Of a DNA stretch of 64,000 nt, positions 24,098-32,736 are shown piece after piece. Under the pieces are notes generated by a model that saw only the letters and a list, made by a program, of their open reading frames with translations, did not search any database and was not told the origin of the DNA. The translations under genes and the position numbers were made by a program. The stretch spans positions 366,894 through 430,893 of the forward strand of contig NZ_BMNG01000007.1 in the NCBI RefSeq assembly GCF_014646335.1. The letters are read 5' to 3'. Position 1 is the stretch's first letter. Each line of letters starts with the position of its first letter. The DNA is from Streptomyces lasiicapitis. GTDB lineage: Bacteria > Actinomycetota > Actinomycetes > Streptomycetales > Streptomycetaceae.

Positions 24098-24273
24098 CAG
24101 AGGACTCAACTCAGCGCCCTGACACAGGCCTTCGCTCGTTCAAGTTTTCACGGAACTCCGGTCGCTTCTCTTGACGCCGGATTCACGCGGATGAAGCATG
24201 CAACGGCAGAGAGCGCTCCCAACCCCTCATGTGTTCATTTCCTGAACCACCGAACCAGGAGAGTGCCCCCACC

Positions 24274-26091
24274 ATGCCTCCTTCCCCCACGCCTCCCACC
24301 CCCGCCTCCCGCCGCACCGTCCTGGGCGCCGCCGCCGCATCCGTGCCCGCGCTGCTCGCCGTGGCGGGTCCGGCCGCCGCAGCCGGAGCGGCCCAGGCGG
24401 AACCGGCGGCAGCACCCGCCCCGCCCGCCAAGAAGGCGCCCCGCCTCCCCGGCGGCGGCGACCTCGGCCCCAACGTCATCGTCTTCGAGCCCTCCACCGG
24501 CGGCATCCAGGCCAAGCTGGACGAGATCTTCAAGAAGCAGGAGAGGGCGCAGTTCGGCACCGGGCGCTACGCGCTCCTGTTCAAGCCCGGCACGTATCAG
24601 GGCCTCAACGCGCAGATCGGGTTCTATACCTCCATCGCCGGTCTGGGGCTGTCCCCCGACGACACGACCTTCAACGGCGATGTCACCGTCGACGCGGGCT
24701 GGTTCGACGGCAATGCCACCCAGAACTTCTGGCGGTCCGCCGAGAACCTGGCGCTGATACCGGTCAACGGCACGAACCGGTGGGCCGTCTCGCAGGCCGC
24801 GCCGTTCCGGCGCATGCACATCCGCGGCGGGCTCAACCTCGCGCCCACCGGGTACGGCTGGGCGAGCGGCGGCTACATCGCGGACAGCCGCATCGACGGC
24901 GAGGTCGGACCGTACTCCCAGCAGCAGTGGTACACGCGCGACAGTTCGGTCGGCGGCTGGCGCAACGCCGTGTGGAACATGGTGTTCTCCGGTGTCGAGG
25001 GCGCGCCCGCGCAGAGCTTCCCCGACCCGCCGTACACCACGCTCCAGACCACTCCCCTCTCCCGCGAGAAGCCCTTCCTGTACGTGGACGGCGCCGAGTA
25101 CAAGGTCTTCCTGCCTGAGCTGCGCACCAACGCCCGCGGGGTGTCCTGGGGCAACGGCACGCCGCGCGGCACCTCGGTGCCGTTGTCACGGTTCTACGTC
25201 GCCCGGCCAGGCGTGTCGGCGGCGACCCTCAACCAGGCGCTGGAGGAAGGGCTGCACCTGCTGCTCACCCCCGGGATCTACCACCTCGACCGGACGGTGG
25301 AGGTGCGGCGGGCCGACGCCGTCGTCCTCGGTCTCGGGTACGCCACCCTCATTCCCGACAACGGCGTCACCGCCATGAAGGTCGCCGACGTCGACGGGGT
25401 GCGCCTGGCCGGATTCCTCATCGACGCCGGCCCCGTCAACTCCCCCACGCTCCTCGAAGTCGGCCCGCAGGGCGCCTCCGCCGACCACTCCGCCAACCCC
25501 GTCACCGTCCAGGACGTGTTCATCCGCATCGGCGGCGCGGGCCCCGGCAAGGCCACCACCAGCATGGTCGTCAACAGCCGTCACACCATCGTCGACCACA
25601 CCTGGGTCTGGCGCGCCGACCACGGCGACGGCGTCGGCTGGGAGACCAACCGCGCCGACTACGGCGTCCGCGTCAACGGCTCCGACGTCCTGGCCACGGG
25701 CCTGTTCGTGGAGCACTTCAACAAGTACGACGTGCAGTGGTACGGCGAGCGCGGGCGCACCATCTTCTACCAGAACGAGAAGGCGTACGACGCCCCCAAC
25801 CAGGCCGCCATCCAGAACGGCGACATCAAGGGCTACGCGGCCTACCTGGTCGCCGACTCCGTGAACACGCACGAGGCGTGGGGCGTCGGGAGCTACTGCT
25901 ACTACAACGTCGACCCCGGCATCGTCCAGCACCACGGCTTCGCCGCGCCCACGAAGCCCGGCGTGAAGTTCCACCATCTGCTGGTCGTCTCGCTGGGCGG
26001 CAAGGGGCAGTACGAGCGTGTCATCAACGACACGGGTGCGCCGACGTCGGGCACCGACACCATTCCGTCAAAGGTCGTGTCGTACCCCTGA
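24274..26091 (+). CDS. Tat-exported right-handed beta-helix protein
   Basis: 605 residues. A twin-arginine signal (ASRRTVLGAA near residues 11-20, then a long Ala-rich segment) predicts export in folded form. The mature part has many short beta-strands with pectate-lyase/GH55-like features: FKPGTYQGLN, DTTFNGDVTVD, LTPGIYHLDRTVEV, NSRHTIVDHTWVWRADHG and GLFVEHFNKYDVQWYGE. This pattern is a right-handed parallel beta-helix. Streptomyces proteins of this look are often mislabelled adenylyl cyclase or coagulation-factor-like. A polysaccharide lyase or glucanase role is likely but unproven. It precedes the deiminase gene by 151 bp. Confidence 0.75.
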   Translation: MPPSPTPPTPASRRTVLGAAAASVPALLAVAGPAAAAGAAQAEPAAAPAPPAKKAPRLPGGGDLGPNVIVFEPSTGGIQAKLDEIFKKQERAQFGTGRYALLFKPGTYQGLNAQIGFYTSIAGLGLSPDDTTFNGDVTVDAGWFDGNATQNFWRSAENLALIPVNGTNRWAVSQAAPFRRMHIRGGLNLAPTGYGWASGGYIADSRIDGEVGPYSQQQWYTRDSSVGGWRNAVWNMVFSGVEGAPAQSFPDPPYTTLQTTPLSREKPFLYVDGAEYKVFLPELRTNARGVSWGNGTPRGTSVPLSRFYVARPGVSAATLNQALEEGLHLLLTPGIYHLDRTVEVRRADAVVLGLGYATLIPDNGVTAMKVADVDGVRLAGFLIDAGPVNSPTLLEVGPQGASADHSANPVTVQDVFIRIGGAGPGKATTSMVVNSRHTIVDHTWVWRADHGDGVGWETNRADYGVRVNGSDVLATGLFVEHFNKYDVQWYGERGRTIFYQNEKAYDAPNQAAIQNGDIKGYAAYLVADSVNTHEAWGVGSYCYYNVDPGIVQHHGFAAPTKPGVKFHHLLVVSLGGKGQYERVINDTGAPTSGTDTIPSKVVSYP

Positions 26092-26171
26092 ACACACCCC
26101 AAGGAGGACGGGGCGGCAAGGCGGTAGCCCGACCGATGTAGTGGCGGCTTCCGCACACCGCAGGATGTAGC

Positions 26172-26238
26172 CCCCCTTGAGGCGGACGAAAATGGAAGCG
26201 GACATTCCCCGCACCTGCTTGCGCCCGCCTCAAGGAGG
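26172..26238 (+). promoter_or_regulatory. Hairpin burying the ribosome binding site of the arginine deiminase gene
   Basis: Positions 26172-26185 pair with 26225-26238 over 14 positions with a single C-A mismatch; the inner 11 bp (26175-26185 with 26225-26235) are perfect. The 3-prime arm contains the whole AAGGAGG Shine-Dalgarno (26232-26238) that serves GTG 26243. The loop is 39 nt. In mRNA this would hide the ribosome site, so translation should need the stem to be opened by a ligand, a protein, an ongoing ribosome or processing. Confidence 0.65.
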
Positions 26239-26242
26239 CCCT

Positions 26243-28156
26243 GTGCCCAAGGCATCGAGTCCATCGACTCCCATGAAATCCCACACGCTGCGGACCGCGG
26301 CCGCCGCCACCGTCACCCTCCTCGCCGCCACCGCCCTCGCCGGTCCCCCGGCCACTGCCCGGGACCAGCCGCCGCACGCGGACCTGAGCGCCGACGTCAA
26401 CCAGGACGGCCGCGTGGACGTCACAGGTGCCTCCGACGAGGCCGGCGAGGACGCCTGGCGGCCGGGGCGCGGGGCGGTGTTCCTCGCGAACGTCGACGAC
26501 GACTCCCGCCGCTGCCGGATGCGCCCCGGCGACCTGGACCGCGCCGATCCGGCCGTCGACACCCGCCTCGCGGCCTGCAACGACGCGGCGGACGAGCGGG
26601 TCAACGGGCCGCGGGACACGGCCGATCTGGCGCCGTTGCGCATTCCGCCGACGGCGGTGGGCGACACGGCCACGGGCCACGTCGAGGTGCCCGCGGCGCA
26701 GCGGCCGTACGTCCGGCTGTTCGTCAAGCGCGACGGAAAGCTGCGTGTGCTGCGCGGTCCCCTCACCGCGCGCGAACTGCGTGCGGGGGTCGAACTCGCC
26801 CTGGAGGGACGCGACATCGTACGGGACCCGCGGCGCTGGAACGGCGAGGTCGACGTGACCCTCACGGTGCGCGGCGGCGAGGGACGCACCGCCTCAGATG
26901 CCGTCGATCGCGTACGGCTCAAGGTGGCTCCCGTGCTGTTCCAGAACGACCTCCAGCGCGCGCAGAGCGTCTTCGCCGCCAAGCCCGGCCCCGATAGCGA
27001 CGCCATCCCCGGGCCGGGAGGCGGCGGCAACGGCCACAAGCCGCGCGAGTGGCGGCCGTTCGCCTCCTCGCTGCGCGAGGCGGCGCGAGCCGCAGGCCTG
27101 ACCAGCCGCGACGTGACCTTCACAGCCGGTACCCAGCAGTGGTGGCGCGACATCTGGCGGCAGGACATGGTGGAGCCCACGGTGGCGAGCGTGCCCGCGC
27201 CCGGCGGCCGGGTGCACACCATGCGCGTCATGTTGCGTACGCCGATGCGGTGGACGGCGCCCGAGGGTGGGAAGACCACGTTGAGCCGCTCCGCCCGCCT
27301 GCTGTTCCGTGACTTCCGTGGTCCGGACGTCGGCGTGGTGCAGCAGTTCACACCCGGCCGCGAGCCGAACGGCCTTGACCTGCAGAACGCCACCGGCAAC
27401 TTCGAGTCGCTGCCGCCGTACGCCGGTCATCCGCAGGGTCGGGTGCTGTACGGCACCGACCCGCAGCGGCAGCCCGACGCGTCCTTCGTGAAGATGATCG
27501 AGGCCCAGGGCCGGCAGCCCTCCCTCACCATCGACACGTCCTGGTTGCTCGTCGGGCACGTGGACGAGACGGTGCACGTGGTGCGGGCCGACAACGAGCG
27601 GGGCTGGACCCTCGCCGTCGCCGACCCCCGCCAGGCCGTGGAGCTGCTGCGGCGTACTCAGCGTGCGGGCGAGGGCGGGCAGCGGATGTTCGCCGCCACG
27701 ACCCTGCCGGACAAGCCCACCGTCGACGAACTCCTCGACAACGACGGCTTCCACGCCGACAACGAGAAGGCCGCGCGCCACATCGACGGCCAGATCCGCG
27801 TCCTGCTGAAGGAGACCGGCCTGCACCGCAGCGAGCTGGTGCGCGTGCCCGTCCTGTACGCGATGGCCACCGTCCGCCCGGACATCCCCAAGGGCGCGGT
27901 CGCCCTCTCCCCCAGCATCGCCAACGGCCTGTCCCTGACCAGTCGGGACTACGCCGCACCCGATCCCCACGGCCCTCGCCTGCGCGGCCGCGACCTGTTC
28001 CGCGCCGCGACCGAGAAGGCGCTCGCCGGGGGCGGGGTGCGGGTGCACTGGGTGGAGAACTTCGCCTGGGCTCACCGGGCCGGCGGCGAGGTGCACTGCG
28101 CGACGAACGCGCTGCGGGACACGTCCGGGGCGAGGCGGTGGTGGAGCACGACATAG
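26243..28156 (+). CDS. Secreted protein-arginine deiminase (PAD) family enzyme
   Basis: 637 residues. A short N-terminal extension and a Sec signal (KSHTLRTAAAATVTLLAATA, cleaved after PATA) precede a beta-rich region and a C-terminal catalytic domain. All PAD landmarks are present: Asp in WWRDIWRQDMVEP, then LDLQNATGNFESLPPY, His and Asp in LLVGHVDETVHV, and the nucleophilic Cys in GGEVHCATNALR at the extreme C-terminus. PADs convert protein arginine to citrulline, and vertebrate PADs require calcium. Start GTG 26243 is 4 nt from AAGGAGG, and ATG 26273 is an internal alternative. A DVNQDGRVDV segment after the signal resembles a calcium-binding dockerin/EF loop. Confidence 0.9.
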   Translation: MPKASSPSTPMKSHTLRTAAAATVTLLAATALAGPPATARDQPPHADLSADVNQDGRVDVTGASDEAGEDAWRPGRGAVFLANVDDDSRRCRMRPGDLDRADPAVDTRLAACNDAADERVNGPRDTADLAPLRIPPTAVGDTATGHVEVPAAQRPYVRLFVKRDGKLRVLRGPLTARELRAGVELALEGRDIVRDPRRWNGEVDVTLTVRGGEGRTASDAVDRVRLKVAPVLFQNDLQRAQSVFAAKPGPDSDAIPGPGGGGNGHKPREWRPFASSLREAARAAGLTSRDVTFTAGTQQWWRDIWRQDMVEPTVASVPAPGGRVHTMRVMLRTPMRWTAPEGGKTTLSRSARLLFRDFRGPDVGVVQQFTPGREPNGLDLQNATGNFESLPPYAGHPQGRVLYGTDPQRQPDASFVKMIEAQGRQPSLTIDTSWLLVGHVDETVHVVRADNERGWTLAVADPRQAVELLRRTQRAGEGGQRMFAATTLPDKPTVDELLDNDGFHADNEKAARHIDGQIRVLLKETGLHRSELVRVPVLYAMATVRPDIPKGAVALSPSIANGLSLTSRDYAAPDPHGPRLRGRDLFRAATEKALAGGGVRVHWVENFAWAHRAGGEVHCATNALRDTSGARRWWSTT

Positions 28157-28221
28157 AAGCACGACATAGAGTTGCTCCCTTTGACGTCGATTGACGCTGA
28201 CCTCTGAGCTAGGAGCTCTTC

Positions 28222-28788
28222 TTGTCCATGCGTACGCATCTGACCCTGGCGGCCGGGGCGGCCCTCGTCGCCTGCCTCGCCGCTCCCGCCACGGCCTCCG
28301 CGGCTCCCGCGGCCGAGCGGGTCGCCCCGTCCGTGCGGCAGCAACTGCCCGTAACGGAAACCGTGGTGACGGAGGGTCAGGTCAAGGAGGCAGCACCGGG
28401 CGGCGTCATCCGCTACCCCAGCGTCACCAGCTGCCTGACCGTCACCGTGCACCTGCGCTCCGGCGGAGCCGTGGCCGCGCACGCGAGCCTCTTCCAGGTG
28501 CCGGGCGAGCTGCGCTCCGACCAGATCCTCGGCCGGATCAAGAGCCTGGTCGGGGATCGCACGGTGACGGCCGTGGACGTGAAGGGCGCGGTCGGCGCCT
28601 GGCATCCCGGCTACTTCACCAAGGCGATCGAGAGCTACGGCGAGGGCGAGCAGGTGCCCGTGCCCGAGGGCCAGGACTTCGCCGGGCTGACGTCCGCCGT
28701 GGCGGGCGGGCTCGGTGTGCCGACGGCGTCGGTGACCGTGCGGGACGTGCCCGACGGCGACCAGGTCGTGGAAGTCCCGCAGGGCTGA
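28222..28788 (+). CDS. Secreted hypothetical protein
   Basis: 188 residues with a Sec signal peptide (about residues 1-27, ending ATASA). The mature domain of about 160 residues contains SCLTVTVHLRSGGAVAAHASL, then LRSDQILGRIKSLVGDRTVT and a late VTVRDVPDGDQVVEV strand, so it is a mixed alpha/beta fold. I do not recognise the family. TTG 28222 is chosen because AGGAG ends 6 nt before it; ATG 28228 also works. It follows the arginine deiminase by 65 bp on the same strand and may be its secreted partner. Confidence 0.65.
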   Translation: MSMRTHLTLAAGAALVACLAAPATASAAPAAERVAPSVRQQLPVTETVVTEGQVKEAAPGGVIRYPSVTSCLTVTVHLRSGGAVAAHASLFQVPGELRSDQILGRIKSLVGDRTVTAVDVKGAVGAWHPGYFTKAIESYGEGEQVPVPEGQDFAGLTSAVAGGLGVPTASVTVRDVPDGDQVVEVPQG

Positions 28789-28872
28789 CCCCGTCCGGGT
28801 CGCCGTGGTGTCCGGTCTCCCGCCACGGGGCAGAGATCACTGCGGCACGAGGCGACCCGTCGGGAGGACACA

Positions 28873-30237
28873 GTGGTCACGGACCGGCACGCGCACACGA
28901 TGACACACACCGACGCCGACGCCGTGCGGCACTACGAGCAGGCGCTGGAACACCTGCTCTACTTCCGCGAGGAGGTCGTGGCGGAGGCCGGGGCGGTGCT
29001 CGACACCTCGCCCCGCTCCGCCATGGGGAACGTCTTCGCGGCGTACCTCGGCCTGCTGGGCACGGAGGAGCGGGACGCGGCCGAGGCGGCCACCGCGTTC
29101 GAGATGTACCGCGCGGACGTGCACGCCGCCGACCTGACGCCGCGTGAGCGCATGCATGTCGAGGCCGCTTCGCTGTGGCTCGACGGCGACATGCACGCGG
29201 CCGGCCGCGTCCTCGCCGAGCTCGTCGTGGCCCACCCGAGGGACGCCCTCGCCCTCGCGGTCGGCCACCAGATCGACTTCTTCACGGGCAACGCCGTGCT
29301 GCTGCGCGACCGCGTCGGCGGCGCCCTGTCCGCCTGGGACACGGACGATCCGCACTTCGGCCTGCTCCAGGGCATGTACGCGTTCGGTCTGGAGGAGGCC
29401 GGGCACTACACGCTCGCCGAGCGCGCCGGCCTGGACGCCGTGGGCCGCAACGCGCGCGACGTCTGGGGCATCCACGCCGTCGTACACGCCTATGAGATGC
29501 AGGGGCGGTACGAGGACGGCATCCGCTATCTCGACGCCCGCGCGGACGACTGGTCGTCCGGCAACTACCTGAACGTGCACAACTGGTGGCACTACGCCCT
29601 GTACGTCCTCGAGACGGGCCGCACGGACAAGGTGCTCGCGGTCTACGACTCCGCCGTGCACCGCGACGGTTCGGGCGGGGCGGCGATGGAGCTGCTCGAC
29701 GCCGCGTCCCTGCTGTGGCGGCTGTACCTCGCGGGCACCGACACCGGCGACCGCTGGGCGACCCTCGCCGACGCCTGGGCGCGGCGGGGCGACGGCGCCT
29801 ACTACGCCTTCAACGACGTCCACGCCGTCATGGCCCACGTCGGGGCCGGCCGCCTGGCCGACGCCGAACAGCTCATCCGCGACCGGGAGGCGTGGCTGCG
29901 GGACGCCGGGTCCGGCCGCCCGGGCCTTTCCAACGTACCGATGACCGCGGAGATCGGGCTTCCGGTGTGCCGGGCCCTCGTGGCGTACGGGCAGGGGCGC
30001 TACGCCGACGCCGTCGACCTGCTGCTTCCGCTGCGGCACCGCGTGCACACCTTCGGCGGCAGCCACGCCCAGCGGGACGCCGTACAGAAAACCCTGGTCG
30101 AGTCGGCGCTGCACGCCGGGCGCCACGACCTGGCGCGCACGCTCCTGAGCGAGCGCGTCAACCTGCGGCCTCGCTGCCCTTACGACCAGGACGCGTGGGC
30201 GCGTCTCGCGAAGGGGATCAGGGCCCGGCCGGTGTGA
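28873..30237 (+). CDS. TTC38-like tetratricopeptide-repeat protein
   Basis: A 454-residue soluble, all-helical protein with repeated helix pairs such as ADAVRHYEQALEHLLYF, GHYTLAERAGLDAVGRNARD and GRYADAVDLLLPLRHRV. The order WGIHAVVHAYEMQGRYEDG and VHNWWHYALYVLETGR is the pattern I associate with the TTC38 family, which occurs in animals and in actinobacteria. The exact function is unknown. GTG 28873 has a GGGAGGA ribosome site. A small hydrophobic protein gene follows after 43 bp. Confidence 0.8.
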   Translation: MVTDRHAHTMTHTDADAVRHYEQALEHLLYFREEVVAEAGAVLDTSPRSAMGNVFAAYLGLLGTEERDAAEAATAFEMYRADVHAADLTPRERMHVEAASLWLDGDMHAAGRVLAELVVAHPRDALALAVGHQIDFFTGNAVLLRDRVGGALSAWDTDDPHFGLLQGMYAFGLEEAGHYTLAERAGLDAVGRNARDVWGIHAVVHAYEMQGRYEDGIRYLDARADDWSSGNYLNVHNWWHYALYVLETGRTDKVLAVYDSAVHRDGSGGAAMELLDAASLLWRLYLAGTDTGDRWATLADAWARRGDGAYYAFNDVHAVMAHVGAGRLADAEQLIRDREAWLRDAGSGRPGLSNVPMTAEIGLPVCRALVAYGQGRYADAVDLLLPLRHRVHTFGGSHAQRDAVQKTLVESALHAGRHDLARTLLSERVNLRPRCPYDQDAWARLAKGIRARPV

Positions 30238-30280
30238 AGCCGCCGCTCGGGGGCACTCGGGGTGGCGGAGGTTGATAGAC

Positions 30281-30451
30281 ATGGTTCCGTTGCTGATCGT
30301 TCTACTGCTCGCACTCGTGCTGTTCGGCGCGGGTTTCGCCGTCAAGTTCCTGTGGTTGGTGGCAGCCGTCCTCATCGTGGCGTGGCTGCTCGGCTTCGTC
30401 GTACGCCCGGCCGGACACGGCGGGCGCAGGGGGCGTTGGTACCGCTGGTGA
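30281..30451 (+). CDS. Small hydrophobic membrane protein
   Basis: 56 residues. One long hydrophobic stretch, probably a two-helix hairpin (MVPLLIVLLLALVLFGAGFA, then FLWLVAAVLIVAWLLGF), is followed by a basic, Trp-rich tail ending RGRWYRW. This is the pattern of the small hydrophobic proteins common in Streptomyces, possibly stress-related. The ATG is 9 nt after GGAGG. It sits between the TPR gene and another small membrane-anchored protein. Confidence 0.75.
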   Translation: MVPLLIVLLLALVLFGAGFAVKFLWLVAAVLIVAWLLGFVVRPAGHGGRRGRWYRW

Positions 30452-30510
30452 GAATCCCGTACGGGAGGCCGCATCGCACCAGTTCACCCGACTCGAAGGA
30501 GTGCTGAACC

Positions 30511-30738
30511 ATGACCCAGCGGACGCACGACGTGAAGGCCAGGGCCGCCCACACCACGGAACAGGCCAAGGCGATGGCCGGCCAGGTCGGCGACATGATC
30601 CAGGAACAGACGCCTGAACTGCTGAAGCAGCAGGCGGGCCGGGGCGCCGAGGCGGCGCGCAACAACCGCGTCCTGCTGCTGGCCACCGCCGCGGGTGTCA
30701 CCGCACTGTGGCTGCTGTTGCGGCGCAAGGAGAAATGA
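30511..30738 (+). CDS. Small tail-anchored hypothetical protein
   Basis: 75 residues. A hydrophilic, amphipathic helical N-terminal part (residues 1-50) with KARAAHTTEQAKAMAGQVGD leads to a single C-terminal membrane segment (VLLLATAAGVTALWLLL) and a charged RRKEK end. This resembles DUF3618/YtxH-like anchored helical proteins. AAGGAG precedes the ATG. It lies 59 bp after the small hydrophobic protein and is probably co-expressed. The function is unknown. Confidence 0.75.
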   Translation: MTQRTHDVKARAAHTTEQAKAMAGQVGDMIQEQTPELLKQQAGRGAEAARNNRVLLLATAAGVTALWLLLRRKEK

Positions 30739-30762
30739 GGCGCGCACTGGTCGCCGCGCCGC

Positions 30763-30834
30763 GATGATGCGCCGTCAGCCCGACTCGATGGCGTGCCGTC
30801 GGTCCGGCCCGATGACGTGCCGTCAGTTCGACAC
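30763..30834. repeat. Three tandem 24-bp repeats
   Basis: Three adjacent 24-bp copies begin GATG at 30763, 30787 and 30811, sharing GATG-x-C/G-G-GCCGTC and CCG or TCG further on. Copies 1 and 3 are closest. The third copy contains the stop codon of the convergent lipoprotein gene. They fill the space between two convergent genes and may form structure at the transcript ends. Confidence 0.75.
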
Positions 30835-31407
30835 GATGTGGAGGATGGCCGTGCCGTCCTGCCCGCCCGCCATCTGGATCACGACGGCGTCGGGCTGAGC
30901 GCTCGGCCGGCCGTCCCCCACGCCGCCGCAGGAGTTACCGCTGCCGTTGCTGCGGAGCACGGTGATGCAGCCCTGCCCGGGACCACTGGCCCCGCCCTTG
31001 GACCGGCCGCTGCCCGACTTCACCGCGTACTCGACCTTGTTCGGGCCGACCTCGGTCACCGTCAGCGTGGCCTGACCGCGGGGGCCCTTGAAGCGGACCG
31101 TCACCGGATCGGAGACCGCGACCTCGCAGTCGCCGTCCGCACAGGCGCCGACGTCGTCCCCGTCCGCCGCCGACACCGAGGGCTTCGCGGACGCCGACGG
31201 ACTCCCCGAGGACTGCGCGGCACTGGACTTCGACCCGCGCTTGCCCGACGCCGCCTTCCCGTCCGACTCGTCCGAACCGCCGCAGCCGACCGCCGCCAGA
31301 GCGGTCAGGACCGCCAGCACCACGCCCGCTCCCGCCCTGCCCACGCGGCGCGTACGACACCTACGCGCCCCGCGCGCCCGGTCTGTCCCTGTAGTCACGG
31401 CAAGCAT
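30823..31407 (-). CDS. Putative lipoprotein
   Basis: 194 residues. A basic N-terminus and hydrophobic stretch end in a lipobox (LTALAAVGCGG, Cys near residue 42), predicting a diacylglyceryl-modified Cys and extracellular anchoring. A Ser/Gly/Lys-rich linker (residues 45-80) precedes a small beta-rich domain with VTVRFKGPRGQATLTVTEVG, VITV-like strands and two Cys pairs (CADGDC; CITVL and SCGG). No family recognised. ATG 31407 follows a weak ACGGGAG site. Convergent with the small tail-anchored protein gene. Confidence 0.7.
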   Translation of the reverse strand: MLAVTTGTDRARGARRCRTRRVGRAGAGVVLAVLTALAAVGCGGSDESDGKAASGKRGSKSSAAQSSGSPSASAKPSVSAADGDDVGACADGDCEVAVSDPVTVRFKGPRGQATLTVTEVGPNKVEYAVKSGSGRSKGGASGPGQGCITVLRSNGSGNSCGGVGDGRPSAQPDAVVIQMAGGQDGTAILHIVSN

Positions 31408-31638
31408 GCTCCCGTACCCCTGGCCGGACGCGGTCAGCGAAGGCCTGACCTGCACGGACGCTCCGCATCGCCTACACGGCCCGTCCACGCCGAGGCGCCA
31501 CGTCACCACTAGAGTTCTCAGATGCCCGGAGGCGGTTCCACAGCCCCGGGCTCTCTCGTGCGCCGCCCTCCCGGAGCAGCTCCGCCCGGGCCCGGCGGAC
31601 AGCGACAGCACGTCGAACAACCTTCTAGGGGAAAAGAC

Positions 31639-32025
31639 TTGAAGCTCATACCCATGCGCCGTGCGGCCACCCTGGTGCCGGCCGGCGTCGCCACCTTCTT
31701 CGCGGCCAGCATCCTCGTCGCGCCCGCGGCCCACGCCGATGCCGCGAAGGGCTGCGCGGGCGGATACGCGAAGTACACCTCCAAGGGTGACTTCCTGTAT
31801 GTGAAGGACCGCAAGGCGGACGGGCGCACGGTCTTCATCAACCTGACCGGCCCGGGCGGCTTCGCCATGTACGAGGTACTGCGAGGGGCCGGCAAGTCCT
31901 TCACCTGGGACCTGGACCGCCCGGAGGGCAAGACGAACAAGATCGTCATCTCCCTCGTCAAGGGCAAGTCCACCGACGACGACAGCAACTGGAAGCACTG
32001 CGCGACCTTCAAGTTCCGCACCTGA
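31639..32025 (+). CDS. Small secreted protein
   Basis: About 128 residues with a clear Sec signal peptide (RRAATLVPAGVATFFAASIL, cleaved after AHADA). The mature part of about 94 residues begins AAKGCAGGYAKYTSKGDFLY, has two Cys (GCAGG and KHCATF) that can form a disulfide, and is strand-rich. Not recognised. TTG 31639 is 6 nt after AGGGGA, and ATG 31654 is the alternative. A strong terminator follows at 32069. Confidence 0.7.
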   Translation: MKLIPMRRAATLVPAGVATFFAASILVAPAAHADAAKGCAGGYAKYTSKGDFLYVKDRKADGRTVFINLTGPGGFAMYEVLRGAGKSFTWDLDRPEGKTNKIVISLVKGKSTDDDSNWKHCATFKFRT

Positions 32026-32068
32026 GCGACTCCGTGCACGTCCGACCGGTGCACTGCTGAAGTCCGGT

Positions 32069-32104
32069 GATGCGGCCCGCCATCCGTCGATGGCGGGCCG
32101 CATC
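32069..32104. terminator. Terminator after the small secreted protein
   Basis: Perfect 16-bp stem (32069-32084 with 32089-32104) and a CGTC tetraloop, followed by CCGTTTCC. Very stable and correctly placed 44 bp after the stop codon. Confidence 0.85.
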
Positions 32105-32263
32105 CCGTTTCCGGGCGTCCTCACTCCTCGATTCACACCGAGGGCGACGGCGGGGGTGTTCTTCCGCTCTCGCGGGTACCCGGGCGCTGTGCCACGCAGG
32201 CACGACGCCCAAGCACGACGAACAGACCAGGTCCGCGTGCGCGGACCAAGAGGAGGCACGCTG

Positions 32264-32728
32264 ATGAGCACGGTCACGGAGACGGTGGACGTCGAGGTTC
32301 CCGCTCGCACTGCCTACAACCAGTGGACACAGTTCGAGGAGTTCCCGCGCTTCATGGAGGGGGTGGAGGAAGTCGTCCAGCTCGACGACCGGCGCAACCA
32401 CTGGATCACCAAGGTCGCCGGGGCGCGCAGGGAGTTCGACACCGAGATCGTCGACCAGCTCCCGGACGAACGCATCGCCTGGCGTACGACCAGCGGCGAC
32501 ATCAAGCAGATGGGCATGGTCCGCTTCCAGTCCCTGGACGCGTCCCGCACCCGGGTGGAGCTCGTGATGGAGGTCGAGAGCGAGGGCTTGGCGGAGAAGG
32601 CCGCCGAGACGGTCGGCATCATCGACCGCCGGGTGAAGGGCGACATGCGGCGGTTCAAGGAGTACATCGAGGGCCGTGCGCGGGAGTCGGGGGCCTGGCG
32701 CGGCCGCATCCGGCCCGAGGACATCTGA
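32264..32728 (+). CDS. SRPBCC/START-like (polyketide cyclase/dehydrase type) protein
   Basis: 154 residues. MSTVTETVDVEVPARTAYNQ opens the SRPBCC fold. EEFPRFMEGVEEVVQLDDR, ITKVAGARREFDTEIVDQLP and ERIAWRTTSGD are the usual ligand-cavity strands, and a long C-terminal helix (AAETVGIIDRRVKGDMRRFKE) closes it. The family binds hydrophobic ligands, and single-domain versions like this are common in Streptomyces with unknown ligands. An AGGAGG site lies 9 nt upstream. It converges with the Tap-like gene with an 8-bp gap. Confidence 0.9.
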   Translation: MSTVTETVDVEVPARTAYNQWTQFEEFPRFMEGVEEVVQLDDRRNHWITKVAGARREFDTEIVDQLPDERIAWRTTSGDIKQMGMVRFQSLDASRTRVELVMEVESEGLAEKAAETVGIIDRRVKGDMRRFKEYIEGRARESGAWRGRIRPEDI

Positions 32729-32736
32729 CCTCCGGC

